A DNA stretch of 64,000 bases from Methylobacter sp. S3L5C (GCF_022788635.1 NZ_CP076024.1:3286001-3350000); one strand, 5' to 3'. Shown: positions 46,220 to 55,857, counted from the stretch's first letter. A program made the numbers and translations. Notes: generated by a model from the letters alone, not told the origin.

Positions 46220-46271
46220 AAATTCACTACGAAGACACTATATTTTCTCTTCGTTTCTTCGTAGTGAATTT
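46220..46271. repeat. 16-bp perfect inverted repeat upstream of the ampG-like gene
   Basis: AAATTCACTACGAAGA (46220-46235) and its exact complement (46256-46271) enclose 20 bases. It lies in the leader of the next gene, 37 bases before its start codon, so it could form a regulatory stem-loop in the mRNA or be the end of another transcript. Confidence 0.6.
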
Positions 46272-46307
46272 ATTTTAATAAACGAAGTTTGAATTTATAG
46301 GTGTTCA

Positions 46308-47561
46308 GTGAGCGATAATACAAACATCATGCGGGTATTGCTTAACAAGCGCATGCTCATTTGCATATTTACCGGCTTTAGCTCAGGTCTGCCCTTGTAT
46401 ATCTTGATTGCTCTGGTGCCTGCGTGGTTACGTTCAGAAGGTGTAAACCTTAAAGCCATAGGCTTATTTGCTCTTATTCAACTACCATTTACCTGGAAAT
46501 TTCTTTGGGCTCCCCTATTTGATCGTTATTCTCCACCACTTGGACGGCGGCGCGGCTGGCTATTTATTTCGCAACTGGCATTATTGCTATCCATTCCCGC
46601 ATTTGGTGCTCTTCATCCCGGCCTGGATTTATGGGCAATAGCTTATTTGGCAAGCGTGGTCGCATTTTTTAGTGCTTCACAAGACATTGTACTGGATGCC
46701 TATCGACGGGAATTATTACTGGATACCGAACTGGGCCTAGGTAATGCCATACACGTTAATGCCTATAAAATTGCCGGCCTTATTCCAGGTTCCCTGTCAC
46801 TTATTTTGGCAGATTATTTACCATGGAATAGTGTATTTTTTATTACTGCCTTGTTTATGTTACCGGGCATTGCCATGACTCTTTTCGTGAGTGAACCAGC
46901 GCTTAAAAATGGTGGGCCTAAAACACTGAAAGCTGCAGTAGTGGAGCCCTTTCAAGAGTTTATTGGTCGCAAAGGCATTAGATCAGCTTGCTTGGTGCTT
47001 GCTTTCATCTTTTTTTATAAGCTAGGCGATAGTATGGCTACGGCATTGGCAACGCCGTTTTATCTTGATATGGGTTTTAGTAAAACAGAAATTGGACTTA
47101 TTGCTAAAAACGCCGGGTTATGGCCAAGTGTTATTGGTGGTTTGCTCGGTGGAGTCTGGATGATAAAGCTGGGTATTAATCGTGCTTTGTGGATTTTTGG
47201 GTTAGTGCAGATGCTTGCTATTCTGGGTTTTGCCTGGCTTGCAACAGTGGGTCACAGCTTGGCATGGCTGGCTATGGCTATCGGTATTGAAGCATTGGGC
47301 GTAGGCTTGGGCACGGCAGCTTTTGTTGCTTTTATTGCCCACACCACGCATCCTCTTTATACGGCAACACAATTTGCTTTATTCACCAGTTTGTCAGCAG
47401 TTCCACGCACCTTTGCCAATGCCGCTACCGGCTATTTAGTTGAATGGTTTGGGTGGGTAACTTTTTTCCTGTTTTGCTTTGCTATAGCGATTCCTGGGAT
47501 GCTGCTTTTGCTTAAAGTTGCACCTTGGAATGACGTAAGCAAGCCAACAGGTACTGAATAA
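46308..47561 (+). CDS. ampG: AmpG-like muropeptide MFS transporter
   Basis: A 417-aa inner-membrane protein of the PAT/AmpG branch of the major facilitator superfamily with about 12 helices. Typical segments are FTGFSSGLPLYILIALVPAW, IGLFALIQLPFTWKFLWAPL with FDRYSPPLGRRRGW, and SASQDIVLDAYRRELL. AmpG imports anhydro-muropeptides from cell-wall turnover. The start chosen is GTG at 46308 with a weak AGGTG upstream; an ATG at 46329 is an alternative. Other PAT members (acetyl-CoA or siderophore transport) are possible. Confidence 0.78.
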   Translation: MSDNTNIMRVLLNKRMLICIFTGFSSGLPLYILIALVPAWLRSEGVNLKAIGLFALIQLPFTWKFLWAPLFDRYSPPLGRRRGWLFISQLALLLSIPAFGALHPGLDLWAIAYLASVVAFFSASQDIVLDAYRRELLLDTELGLGNAIHVNAYKIAGLIPGSLSLILADYLPWNSVFFITALFMLPGIAMTLFVSEPALKNGGPKTLKAAVVEPFQEFIGRKGIRSACLVLAFIFFYKLGDSMATALATPFYLDMGFSKTEIGLIAKNAGLWPSVIGGLLGGVWMIKLGINRALWIFGLVQMLAILGFAWLATVGHSLAWLAMAIGIEALGVGLGTAAFVAFIAHTTHPLYTATQFALFTSLSAVPRTFANAATGYLVEWFGWVTFFLFCFAIAIPGMLLLLKVAPWNDVSKPTGTE

Positions 47562-47651
47562 AACCGGAGATAGAAAGCCTGTTTTCGAGCAATTATGTTT
47601 TAATGTGAGTTGGACAGCACTCAATGTTATCCATTATCAAGTGAACTGATT

Positions 47652-48419
47652 TTACAGATCATAATCCATAATTAGCGGCGCATGATCTGAAAAACGATCA
47701 TCTTTGTAAATAGATGTGGCAGTGACTTTATCTTTTAAATTGGCACTGATTATTTGATAATCGATACGCCATCCTACATTTTTTGCCCAGGCTTGACCTC
47801 TATTTGACCACCAAGTGTATTGCTCTGCTTCTTGATTAATAAGTCTGAATGCATCCAGCCACTCACCATTTACAAATAATTCATCCAGCCAAGCCCTTTC
47901 TTCAGGTAAAAAACCCGAGTTTTTTTTATTTCCACGCCAGTTTTTTAAGTCAATTTCTTTATGAGCAATATTCCAGTCGCCACAAATAATGTAGTCACGG
48001 TTATTTTGTGCACAAGTTTGTAAATAAGGCATAAAACGCTCCATGAAATTAAACTTAAAAGCTTGTCTTGTTTCTCCCGAAGAGCCGGAAGGAAGATAAA
48101 TAGAAATAACACTTAAATTATCAAACTGCGCTTCAATAAAACGGCCTTCAGCATCGGTTTTAGCCCAGCCTAACCCATTGATAATTTTATCGGGTTGTTT
48201 TCTGCAATAAATTGCGACACCACTGTAGCCTTTTTTCTCAGCGTCATGATAAAAACACTGGTATCCCTGTGGATAAAAAGAATTGCTATCAAGTTGGTGT
48301 ATTTGTGCTTTTGTTTCTTGCAGGCAAATAATGTCGGCATCTTGCTGTTGCATCCAGGTAAAAAAACCTTTACGCTCTGCCGCGCGAATACCATTGGCGT
48401 TTAAAGTAATCACACGCAT
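47652..48419 (-). CDS. xthA: Exodeoxyribonuclease III (AP endonuclease)
   Basis: I start at the ATG at 48419 (MRVITLNANGIRAAERKGFF), since conserved sequence begins there; the frame stays open to 48440. The 255-aa enzyme cleaves DNA at abasic sites in base-excision repair. EEP-fold motifs are LNANGIRAAE, IICLQETKAQ (catalytic Glu), GYSGVAIYCRK, ICGDWNIAH (Asp-Asn), RAWLDELF, WRIDYQIISANL and the terminal FSDHAPLIMDYDL with the catalytic Asp-His pair. Confidence 0.92.
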   Translation of the reverse strand: MRVITLNANGIRAAERKGFFTWMQQQDADIICLQETKAQIHQLDSNSFYPQGYQCFYHDAEKKGYSGVAIYCRKQPDKIINGLGWAKTDAEGRFIEAQFDNLSVISIYLPSGSSGETRQAFKFNFMERFMPYLQTCAQNNRDYIICGDWNIAHKEIDLKNWRGNKKNSGFLPEERAWLDELFVNGEWLDAFRLINQEAEQYTWWSNRGQAWAKNVGWRIDYQIISANLKDKVTATSIYKDDRFSDHAPLIMDYDL

Positions 48420-48514
48420 AAAGTTAACAAGGGTTGCCAATTGCCAATGAAAAACGTATTATACGGTGTTCTTTAATATGTATGTAGTCTCTTTGTAGGT
48501 AAAGTGTAAGTAAA

Positions 48515-48715
48515 ATGAAACCAGAAATTCATCCACAATATAAACAAATTACTGTGACCTGTGGTTGTGGTAATACATTTACAACCGGTTCTGTATTAGG
48601 TAAAGATTTGCAGGTAGAGGTTTGTTCTGCATGCCATCCTTTTTATACAGGTAAGCAACGCGTTGTTGATACAGCGGGTCGTGTTGATAAATTCCGTAAA
48701 AAATACGGAAAATAA
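48515..48715 (+). CDS. rpmE: 50S ribosomal protein L31 (zinc-binding type)
   Basis: A 66-aa ribosomal protein. The zinc-ligand cysteines are visible in [10 protein letters not shown] and [15 protein letters not shown], and the C-terminal [14 protein letters not shown] is characteristic. The four-cysteine form needs zinc, unlike the Zur-regulated paralogue. Confidence 0.97.
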   Translation: MKPEIHPQYKQITVTCGCGNTFTTGSVLGKDLQVEVCSACHPFYTGKQRVVDTAGRVDKFRKKYGK

Positions 48716-49354
48716 AAAAATATCCAGCTTTAAAGTTCCGCTTATAAGTCAAATGTTTTTTTAAAGTGCGACTATTATCAAAATAGTCGTGATCAAATAT
48801 AAAAGCACTTGCTTGTATGCGGATAACGAGCAGAATTACACTGTACATCAATTATTTTTAATTAATAATTGATGTACAGGCTTATCAATTTATTTTGCAT
48901 TATGGTTGTGTCTCTGAATGCACTGTCAAAACAAAGTAAAGCATCAATAGATGTTCATATTAGCCATTATTATTAACCTGTTTATGGTCAATTTATATAA
49001 CTGTAGTCACCTTGACTTACTCTTCCCGTACTGCTAATTAACAGGGTTGTAGGAAATTATAACTCCTCACCTAATAATCCTAAGATTAAATTAAATCAAT
49101 TGGTCCACTTTAGCTTGGCAGTCACCGATAAAAATTAAAGACATCTTCATTTTATTGATTCCTTCCACAAAGCCAACACAGACTCTATTATCAAAGAATA
49201 TAAATTCTCTTGTATGGACTGCCAGCACCCCAACTTGTTTTATACCTATCAACCACCGGAATAAAAGCTTTTTAAGCTCGCCTGTAGTGCATTAAACTAA
49301 CACTACAAAACAAGGTGTGAATAACATCAATAATCAAGTTCTTAAAGGTGCATT
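48716..49354. other. Intergenic region before the pilus operon, with a long perfect hairpin
   Basis: No gene is recognised over 639 bases. A perfect 16-bp inverted repeat (CTGTACATCAATTATT at 48841-48856, complement at 48864-48879) with a 7-nt loop may be the rpmE transcript end or a protein-binding palindrome. The remaining sequence presumably includes the pilM promoter. Confidence 0.45.
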
Positions 49355-50416
49355 ATGAGCTGGTTTAATCGGAAACAAAAGACTGTTCTTGGTATTGACA
49401 TCAGTGCCGCGGCGGTAAAATTACTGGAATTGAGTAAAACAGGTGCACGTTACAAAGTGGAAAGTTTTGCTGTAGTACCGTTACATCAAGATGGCCTTGT
49501 TGATAAAAATATTGCGAATGTTACTATAACTGCAGAAGCAATAAAAACTGCTTTAATACAGTCAGGATCAAAGGTAAGCGAGGCAATGGTTGCTGTTTCA
49601 GGATCTGCTGTTATGACAAAAATCATTACTATGCCGACCTCCTTGACTGAAAATGAAATGGAAGAGCAAATCATGATTGAAGCAGATCAATATGTGCCCT
49701 ATTCTCTTGAAGAAATTAATTTTGATTTTGAAGTACAAGGAATCAATGAAAATAACCCGGAATTGGTTAATGTCCTATTGGTCGCATCCAGAAAAGAAAA
49801 TGTAGATGACCGAGTCGAGGCGTTATTAAAAGCAGGGTTAAAAACCAGCATTGTTGACGTTGAATCATTTGCCATGGAAAATGCTTTTGCATTATTATCC
49901 GCACATTTTGCAAGTTCAGTAGATGCCCAAACTGTTGCCATTGCAGACATAGGATCGGCAATGGCAACATTAACCGTTTTACATGATGGCAATCTTGTAT
50001 ACACACATGAACAAGGCTTTGGTGGCAAACAACTAACCGAAGAAATTCAGCGCCGATACGGGCTTTCTTACGCAGAAGCCGGCTTGGCAAAAAAACAGGG
50101 CGGATTACCGGATAACTATATAGTCGATGTGCTAAACCCGTTTAAAAAATCAATGGTTCAGCACATTCAAAGGTCATTGCAATTCTATGTGTCTTCAAGT
50201 GCCAATAGAAGTGTTGACAGTATTGTTCTGGCTGGAGGTTGCGCTTTGATAGCGGGTATTGACAAATTAGTTGAAAATAACCTGGGGGTACCTGTCTATA
50301 TCGCCAACCCGTTTATTAATATGACTCTGTCAAATAAAATAAAGCCTGATTTTTTAAGTAATAATGCGCCATCAATGATGATTGCTTGTGGATTGGCATT
50401 AAGAGGCTTTGATTAA
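49355..50416 (+). CDS. pilM: Type IV pilus assembly protein PilM
   Basis: A 353-aa actin-like cytoplasmic protein that binds the PilN N-terminus and connects the alignment complex to the pilus motors. ATPase-fold features are VLGIDISAAAVKLLELSK (phosphate 1), AVSGSAVMTKIITMP, VAIADIGSAMATLTVL (phosphate 2), GGKQLTEEIQRRYGLSYAEA and LAGGCALIAGIDKLVENNLG (adenosine region). It is the first gene of the pilMNOPQ operon, whose start codons touch or overlap as far as pilP. Confidence 0.95.
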   Translation: MSWFNRKQKTVLGIDISAAAVKLLELSKTGARYKVESFAVVPLHQDGLVDKNIANVTITAEAIKTALIQSGSKVSEAMVAVSGSAVMTKIITMPTSLTENEMEEQIMIEADQYVPYSLEEINFDFEVQGINENNPELVNVLLVASRKENVDDRVEALLKAGLKTSIVDVESFAMENAFALLSAHFASSVDAQTVAIADIGSAMATLTVLHDGNLVYTHEQGFGGKQLTEEIQRRYGLSYAEAGLAKKQGGLPDNYIVDVLNPFKKSMVQHIQRSLQFYVSSSANRSVDSIVLAGGCALIAGIDKLVENNLGVPVYIANPFINMTLSNKIKPDFLSNNAPSMMIACGLALRGFD

Positions 50417-51021
50417 TGACAAAAATTAATTTATTACCTTGGCGGAAAGAGTTATTTAAAAAAAAGCAAAAAGAATTTTTTAACGCCATAGTTCTATCGA
50501 TTCTTGCTGGTTTTATTATACTTGGCATGATTCATACCTATGTTGAAAGATTAAATACCTACCAGGAACAAAGAAATCAATTACTATCAAATGAAATTAT
50601 CGTATTAAATAAAAAAATTATCGATATTAGCAGTATTGAAGAAAAAAAAAGAAAATTGTTGGCTAAAATAGATTTGATTCAAAAGCTACAACAAAGCCGC
50701 CCGGAAATTGTGCATTTGTTTGATGAAATCCCCAAGATGACACCGGATGGTATTTTTCTGACCAAATTTTCTCAATCCGGGCCAGAATTGATATTTGAAG
50801 GAAAATCACAATCAAATGCCCGTGTTTCTGCCTTTATGAGAGCAATAGAAGTATCGCCTTGGCTACAAACTCCAGGGCTCACTGTAATTCAATCATCAGA
50901 CAAGATGTTGCCGGATAAAAATGATACTGAACAATTAAGTGATTTTACGCTACATGCCACGCAAGAAAAAAATAACCCCATAACTGAAAACAAAGGTATT
51001 TATGAACCTATCGGAAATTGA
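50416..51021 (+). CDS. pilN: Type IV pilus assembly protein PilN
   Basis: A 201-aa inner-membrane protein. The cytoplasmic N-terminal peptide INLLPWRKELFKKKQKEFF, which binds PilM, is followed by one membrane helix (FNAIVLSILAGFIILGMIHT), a coiled coil and a ferredoxin-like periplasmic domain. It overlaps pilM at the stop/start and pilO by 20 bases, so it is translationally coupled. Confidence 0.94.
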   Translation: MTKINLLPWRKELFKKKQKEFFNAIVLSILAGFIILGMIHTYVERLNTYQEQRNQLLSNEIIVLNKKIIDISSIEEKKRKLLAKIDLIQKLQQSRPEIVHLFDEIPKMTPDGIFLTKFSQSGPELIFEGKSQSNARVSAFMRAIEVSPWLQTPGLTVIQSSDKMLPDKNDTEQLSDFTLHATQEKNNPITENKGIYEPIGN

Positions 51022-51622
51022 TTGGGAGATTAAAGCACTTGCAACATCGACATTACCCGTTAAAGCGGCAATATTGCTGTTTGTTTGTTCTGTGGTTATC
51101 GGTATAGGGATTTATTTTGACACGCTGGAACAGCTAACAAGACTTAAAAGTGCAGAGCAAAAAGAACTGACATTTAAGCGTGAATTTGAAGACAAACAAA
51201 AAAAAGCCGTTAACCTTCAGGATTATCAAGATCAATTAACACAAATTGAAACATCATTGGATGAAATGATAAGGCAAATGCCGACAGAAGACGAGCTTGC
51301 CAGCCTGCTTATTGATATTTCACAAACAGGATTGGCAAGTGGGTTACAGTTTAAGCTATTTAAGCCGGAAGCTCCTATTCTAAAAGACTTTTATTCAGAA
51401 TTACCGATCAAGATACAGGTTACCGGTAAGTATGAAGAACTTGGCTTGTTTGTCAGTGGCTTAGCCTCCTTACCAAGAATTGTCACGCTACACGATGTCA
51501 ATATTGTACCCGAAGGAAAAGATGGCGATCTATTGATGAGTGCAGTGGTAAAAACTTATAACGAGGGTGATGTGGCTTCTGTAGCAGGCCCAGGAGCCAA
51601 GAAAAAAAGAGATCGAAAGTAG
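51002..51622 (+). CDS. pilO: Type IV pilus assembly protein PilO
   Basis: A 206-aa inner-membrane partner of PilN. A short N-terminus is followed by the membrane helix LPVKAAILLFVCSVVIGIGI, a coiled coil (about 55-95) and a periplasmic domain with QMPTEDELASLLIDISQTGL. This is the usual PilO layout. The last base of its stop codon is the first base of the pilP GTG start. Confidence 0.94.
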   Translation: MNLSEIDWEIKALATSTLPVKAAILLFVCSVVIGIGIYFDTLEQLTRLKSAEQKELTFKREFEDKQKKAVNLQDYQDQLTQIETSLDEMIRQMPTEDELASLLIDISQTGLASGLQFKLFKPEAPILKDFYSELPIKIQVTGKYEELGLFVSGLASLPRIVTLHDVNIVPEGKDGDLLMSAVVKTYNEGDVASVAGPGAKKKRDRK

Positions 51623-52185
51623 TGTTAAAACCTAAATGGCTTTTTTTATATCCAAATCCCTATTTTTTAAAAATGGCTTGCCTGTTTTTTTTGCTTTGTT
51701 TGGGAGGTTGTGGCGGTGATGATTTTTCTGAATTAAAGCAATATATTTCAAAAGTTAAGTCTGAACCAAAAGGGACAATACCACCATTACCTGAAATTAA
51801 AGTTGTTGAAACTTTTATGTTTAACCCTAAAGGCCTGCGTGATCCATTTAAACCACTGGTTCAGCCTGAACAGCAAAATGCTTTGGCGGAATTATCAACT
51901 AGCGGCGGTATAAAGCCCGATATCAACCGTCGTAAAGAGGAGCTTGAGGCATTTCCTTTGGAAATTTTAAAAATGGTGGGTACTGTTTCCATAAAATCAA
52001 ACTTATGGGGATTGATAAAAGCAGATGACGGCACGATTCACAGAGTTCAGGTTGGCAACTACATGGGTCATAATTACGGCAAAATTATACGCATAAGTCT
52101 TGATAAAATCGAACTCATGGAAATAGTTTCTGATAAACAAGGGTCATGGCGCGAGCAACAAACATCACTCACGCTAACAGAGTAA
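51622..52185 (+). CDS. pilP: Type IV pilus lipoprotein PilP
   Basis: A 187-aa lipoprotein linking the PilN/O inner-membrane complex to the PilQ secretin. The signal segment MACLFFLLCLGGCGG contains the lipobox cysteine. The family signature FNPKGLRDPFKPLVQPE and a C-terminal beta domain (LEILKMVGTVSIKSNLWGLI, HRVQVGNYMGHNYGKIIRI) follow. It starts with GTG at 51622; an ATG at 51673 close to the signal peptide is an alternative. Confidence 0.92.
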   Translation: MLKPKWLFLYPNPYFLKMACLFFLLCLGGCGGDDFSELKQYISKVKSEPKGTIPPLPEIKVVETFMFNPKGLRDPFKPLVQPEQQNALAELSTSGGIKPDINRRKEELEAFPLEILKMVGTVSIKSNLWGLIKADDGTIHRVQVGNYMGHNYGKIIRISLDKIELMEIVSDKQGSWREQQTSLTLTE

Positions 52186-52326
52186 TTTTGAGGATAAAAA
52201 TTGAATACTATGAAATGTGCACGCTATAATTTCGAAGAATTCATACGTCAAAAAAAGCCTTCCGGGCACAGCCGAAAGACTCGGGATAATTCCTGTTACT
52301 GTTTTTATTTGATATGCGTATTACCA

Positions 52327-52486
52327 AGAGACTGACCGAGAATAGAAAACTCACTACGGAAAAGCTATTTTGGCCATATTTTCCGTTCATTTTCGTTTAA
52401 TAGAACAACTATTTGCCTCAAATGATCAAAAAATCTGACTCAAAATTGCTTTCCCTCACTACGGCTCTTATTCTCAGACAGCCTCC
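52327..52486 (+). repeat. ~160-bp inverted-repeat element (MITE-like), copy upstream of pilQ
   Basis: The element ends in GGAGGCTGTC-type terminal repeats: the left end here is AGAGACTGACCGAGAATAG and the right end, read inward, is GGAGGCTGTCTGAGAATAAG. A second copy in inverted orientation lies at 54915-55073 downstream of pilQ, about 85% identical by eye. It has no coding capacity. It separates pilP from pilQ, which are normally adjacent, so pilQ expression may be altered. Confidence 0.75.
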
Positions 52487-52505
52487 CAAAGCAGGATTGG
52501 CTATT

Positions 52506-54800
52506 ATGTTAAACAAAATTGAGCGCTCTTTAGGTATCTGCATAATTTTGGTTTTGGTCTTGGGCTTGTTTTTAACACAAATTACGTCGGCAAGAGCAAG
52601 TGACTTGGCTCTTACCAGCGTAAACTTTGCTCTATTGGCTGGCAACAAATTACAAATACAATTTGAAATGAACGGTGCTGCAGTTAAACCTGAAGTATTT
52701 CAAACTGATAATCCGGCACGAATTGCTCTCGATTTTTCTGGCGTTAAAAACGCACTGAATAAAAAAACAATTCCGGTAAACCAGGGAGTGACGAATAGTA
52801 TTTATATAGCGGAAGCGGCTGATAGGCTGCGTATCGTCGTTAATCTCAATGAATCAATACCTTTTGAAACCAAAGTGTTAGGCAATAAAGTATTATTAAT
52901 TTTAACGCCTACAAAGACAATGGCATCTGCCAGCTTAATGCATGTAACTGAAAAACCAAAAATGTCGTTTACTACTTCAAACCCCAATTCAGTGGTGACA
53001 TCGTTAATACCCGAGCAAATTATTAGTGGGTTTGATTTTAAGCGTGGTGACAAAAGTGAAGCACGTATAATTATCTCTTTGGCCAATCCCAATACTGTCG
53101 TTAACTCGAAACAAGAAGGGGGAAAAGTAGTGATCAATCTTTTAAACACCCGCTTACCTGAAAATATGGCAAAAAGATTGGATGTATCCGAGTTTGCAAC
53201 ACCCATCAAGTTTATTGATACGACATCATCCAACAGACAAACCACGGTTACTGTAACGACACAAAATGATCTTTACGATTATTCCTTGTTTCAATCTCAA
53301 GGTTTATTGACTATTGAATTTCGACCATTAAGCACTGAAGAAAAAGAAGCCTTGGATAGAACAAGAGTAAAATATTCCGGTGACCGGTTATCTTTAAATT
53401 TTCAGGAAATTGAAATACGTAGTGTTATTGCAATTCTTGCCGAGTTTACCGGGCAAAATGTGGTTGCAGGTGATGATGTAAACGGAACTATTACTTTAAA
53501 ACTGGATGATGTGCCTTGGGATGAAGCATTGGATTTTATTATGATGACCAAAGGACTGGAAAAATTTGAATCCGGCAATGTTACGTTAATTGCCCCTGTG
53601 GGTAAAATTAAGGATTATAAAGAACAACAACAAGAAACAGCGACAGTAATTGAGCAACTGGATCCACTGGTTACTGAATATATCAAAATAAATTATGCCC
53701 GAGCTGAAAATTTTAGAAATTTGTTGAACGGGCTTGATACCGGCCAATTTGGCAGTTGTGGAGCAAAAAGCACTGCTGGCTCAAGCGCTGCTCCCACTTC
53801 TTCACTGTCCGGCTCGTCAATAACTCAAAGTGGACAAGGTAGCAGTCAAAGCACCAGTCCAGGTTCAAGTGGGAATAAAGGCGCTCAGAATGATGAACTT
53901 AAAATTCTTTCCTCACGAGGCTCTGCTGTTGTTGATGCCAGAACCAACACCCTAATTGTCCGCGAAACTACAAAACGTCTGGAAGAAGCAAAAAAACTAA
54001 TCCGTAAGCTTGATGTACCGGTTCGTCAAGTGATGATTGAATCAAGAATAGTCATTGCCAGTAGTAGTTTCGCACAGGAGTTGGGGGTCAGATTTGGAGT
54101 AGCAGGAAACAATGTTAAATTTGGAACCAGCTCAGGAACAGTAGGTTCCGTCAATCCAGTGGGTGGTACAGTGGGCAGTATTAATGGCACCGCCATCGTG
54201 AACGATGCACTGGTAGATCTGGCCGCTGCCGGCATTGTCGGCAGTCCTCCTGCGGCATTAGGCATGACTCTGGCCAGAGGCGCTGATTACGTGCTTAACT
54301 TGGAACTATCGGCCCTGCAGGATCAAGGCAGGGGTGAACTGGTTTCTAATCCAAGAGTCATGACGACTGATCGCTGCAACGCAAAAATCAAACAAGGTAA
54401 GCAAATCCCTTATCAAAGTTCAAGTGCCAATACGGGAACCAATACGCAATTTGTCGACGCCTTGCTGGAACTTGATGTGCTACCGCAAATAACGCCTAGT
54501 GGCAGTATTTCCATGACTTTGAATATTACCAAAGATGAGCCGGAAGTCGTCGTTATCGGCCAACCGCCCATTACAAAAAGACAAGTTGAAACCACGGTAC
54601 AAGTAATGGATGGTGAAACGGTTGTATTGGGTGGGGTCTTTGAAGGAACACTATTGAACAACACAAGCTCAGTACCATTTTTTGCTGATTTACCGGTCAT
54701 AGGTTTTTTGTTTAAGAAAACCTACAAACAGGATGATAAAAAAGAATTATTAATTTTTATCACCCCAAAAATCATTAAAGATAATGCTGCAAGTAATTGA
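52506..54800 (+). CDS. pilQ: Type IV pilus secretin PilQ
   Basis: I start at the ATG at 52506 (MLNKIERSLGICIILVLVLG), which gives a proper signal peptide. The longer frame from 52413 is encoded by the repeat element. The 764-aa outer-membrane secretin has two AMIN domains (about 35-110 and 165-250), an STN/N0 domain (LSLNFQEIEIRSVIAILAEF to VPWDEALDFIMMTKGL), a secretin N1 domain with a long Ser/Gly-rich insertion (about 415-460), and the C-terminal secretin channel ending near SVPFFADLPVIGFLFK and ELLIFITPKII. It forms the pore for pili and could also serve the filamentous phage. Confidence 0.94.
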   Translation: MLNKIERSLGICIILVLVLGLFLTQITSARASDLALTSVNFALLAGNKLQIQFEMNGAAVKPEVFQTDNPARIALDFSGVKNALNKKTIPVNQGVTNSIYIAEAADRLRIVVNLNESIPFETKVLGNKVLLILTPTKTMASASLMHVTEKPKMSFTTSNPNSVVTSLIPEQIISGFDFKRGDKSEARIIISLANPNTVVNSKQEGGKVVINLLNTRLPENMAKRLDVSEFATPIKFIDTTSSNRQTTVTVTTQNDLYDYSLFQSQGLLTIEFRPLSTEEKEALDRTRVKYSGDRLSLNFQEIEIRSVIAILAEFTGQNVVAGDDVNGTITLKLDDVPWDEALDFIMMTKGLEKFESGNVTLIAPVGKIKDYKEQQQETATVIEQLDPLVTEYIKINYARAENFRNLLNGLDTGQFGSCGAKSTAGSSAAPTSSLSGSSITQSGQGSSQSTSPGSSGNKGAQNDELKILSSRGSAVVDARTNTLIVRETTKRLEEAKKLIRKLDVPVRQVMIESRIVIASSSFAQELGVRFGVAGNNVKFGTSSGTVGSVNPVGGTVGSINGTAIVNDALVDLAAAGIVGSPPAALGMTLARGADYVLNLELSALQDQGRGELVSNPRVMTTDRCNAKIKQGKQIPYQSSSANTGTNTQFVDALLELDVLPQITPSGSISMTLNITKDEPEVVVIGQPPITKRQVETTVQVMDGETVVLGGVFEGTLLNNTSSVPFFADLPVIGFLFKKTYKQDDKKELLIFITPKIIKDNAASN

Positions 54801-54817
54801 TAGTATCTACTTATAGT

Positions 54818-54847
54818 AAAAAGGGGGATAATCCTCCCCTTTTTTTA
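54818..54847 (+). terminator. Terminator after pilQ
   Basis: A hairpin of AAAAAGGGGGA and TCCTCCCCTTTTTTT about 20 bases after the pilQ stop, ending in a T-run. It would end the pil transcript before aroK. Confidence 0.8.
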
Positions 54848-54914
54848 TGTTTTAATCTTATAATACGACATGGAATTGAAAAAGTCAGGTTAATGTCAAT
54901 TGATAGATTACTTG

Positions 54915-55073
54915 GGAGGCTATCCGATAATGGAACCGTAGCGAGGGAAAGCAATTTTGAGTCAGATTTTTTGATCATTTGAAGCAAATAGTTGTTCTAT
55001 TAAACGAAAATGAGCGAGAAATCTGGCCAAAATAGCTTTTTCACAATCGATTTTCTATTTTCGGACAGCCTCC
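54915..55073 (-). repeat. ~160-bp inverted-repeat element (MITE-like), copy downstream of pilQ
   Basis: Starts GGAGGCTATCCGATAATGG and ends in the complement of GGAGGCTGTCCGAAAATAG. It is the reverse complement of the copy at 52327-52486. The best conserved part is the inner stretch containing TTTAATAGAACAACTATTTG. A lone GGAGGCTGTCCGAG at 59523-59536 resembles one end of the same family. Confidence 0.75.
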
Positions 55074-55324
55074 TTAAAAGTTTTATTACTTGACGCTATA
55101 AGCATTGGTTTATACGGGGTTTAATAGTGGACTGCTTTGCCTTAAAAATTTCAATCTATATCCTGATTTCATTGATTAAATGATAATCTATTGACGGGTA
55201 ACGCTCTCAGTAGATTTATATTTCATGAATAAAGCGATATTTAATAACGATAGTCCTTCTCTCAGGACTATAATTTTAATAGCCCCCTCATAATAAAGGG
55301 GAGATTTTAAATCAGCACGGTATT

Positions 55325-55852
55325 TTGATGACAAGATCAGAAAATATATATTTAGTTGGCCTTATGGGTGCGGGAAAAACCACGATAGGTCGTCAGTTGG
55401 CAAAATCACTGACTGTACCTTTTTACGATAGTGATAAAGCCATTGAAGAAAGCACAGGAGTAGATATTCCCACTATTTTTGAGTTTGAAGGGGAAGAAGG
55501 TTTTAGGGATCGTGAACAAAAAATGATTCAGCAACTGACCGAGCTCGAAGGCATTGTATTGGCCACCGGTGGTGGTGCAATTTTACGTGATGAAAATCGT
55601 CGCTTATTAAAAGAAAATGGTTTTATTGTCTATTTACAATGTTCAGTAGAAAGAATATTAGAGCGGACACGAAGAGATACACAGCGACCTTTATTAAAAA
55701 CAGATAATCCCAAAGAGCGTATAGAAAATTTATTCGCACAGCGTGAGCATCTTTATTTATCATGTGCCGACTTCATAATTGATACCGGCGTCATGCAAAG
55801 CAAAGCCGTTGTTACCAGTATCCTTGAAGAATATAGATCCGCTAACCGTTAA
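55325..55852 (+). CDS. aroK: Shikimate kinase
   Basis: A 175-aa kinase phosphorylating shikimate in aromatic amino acid synthesis. The P-loop [15 protein letters not shown] lies at about residues 12-26, the substrate-binding segment is [20 protein letters not shown] with [18 protein letters not shown] follows, and the lid is [10 protein letters not shown]. The start may be the first or the second codon (ATG then ACA). It is five bases upstream of aroB, the usual pair. Confidence 0.95.
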   Translation: MMTRSENIYLVGLMGAGKTTIGRQLAKSLTVPFYDSDKAIEESTGVDIPTIFEFEGEEGFRDREQKMIQQLTELEGIVLATGGGAILRDENRRLLKENGFIVYLQCSVERILERTRRDTQRPLLKTDNPKERIENLFAQREHLYLSCADFIIDTGVMQSKAVVTSILEEYRSANR

Positions 55853-55857
55853 CTCAG

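Larger units (their letters stand above)
54801..55324. other. Intergenic region between pilQ and aroK
   Basis: It contains the pilQ terminator, the second copy of the repeat element (54915-55073) and a perfect small hairpin ATAGTCCT / AGGACTAT (55250-55271) shortly before aroK. No gene is seen. In many relatives aroK follows pilQ closely, so the repeat has widened the gap. Confidence 0.5.

Noticed and set aside
52413-52505. N-terminal extension of PilQ (first 31 codons of the longest frame)
   Set aside because: Most of it is encoded by the repeat element at 52327-52486, and a normal signal peptide begins at 52506.
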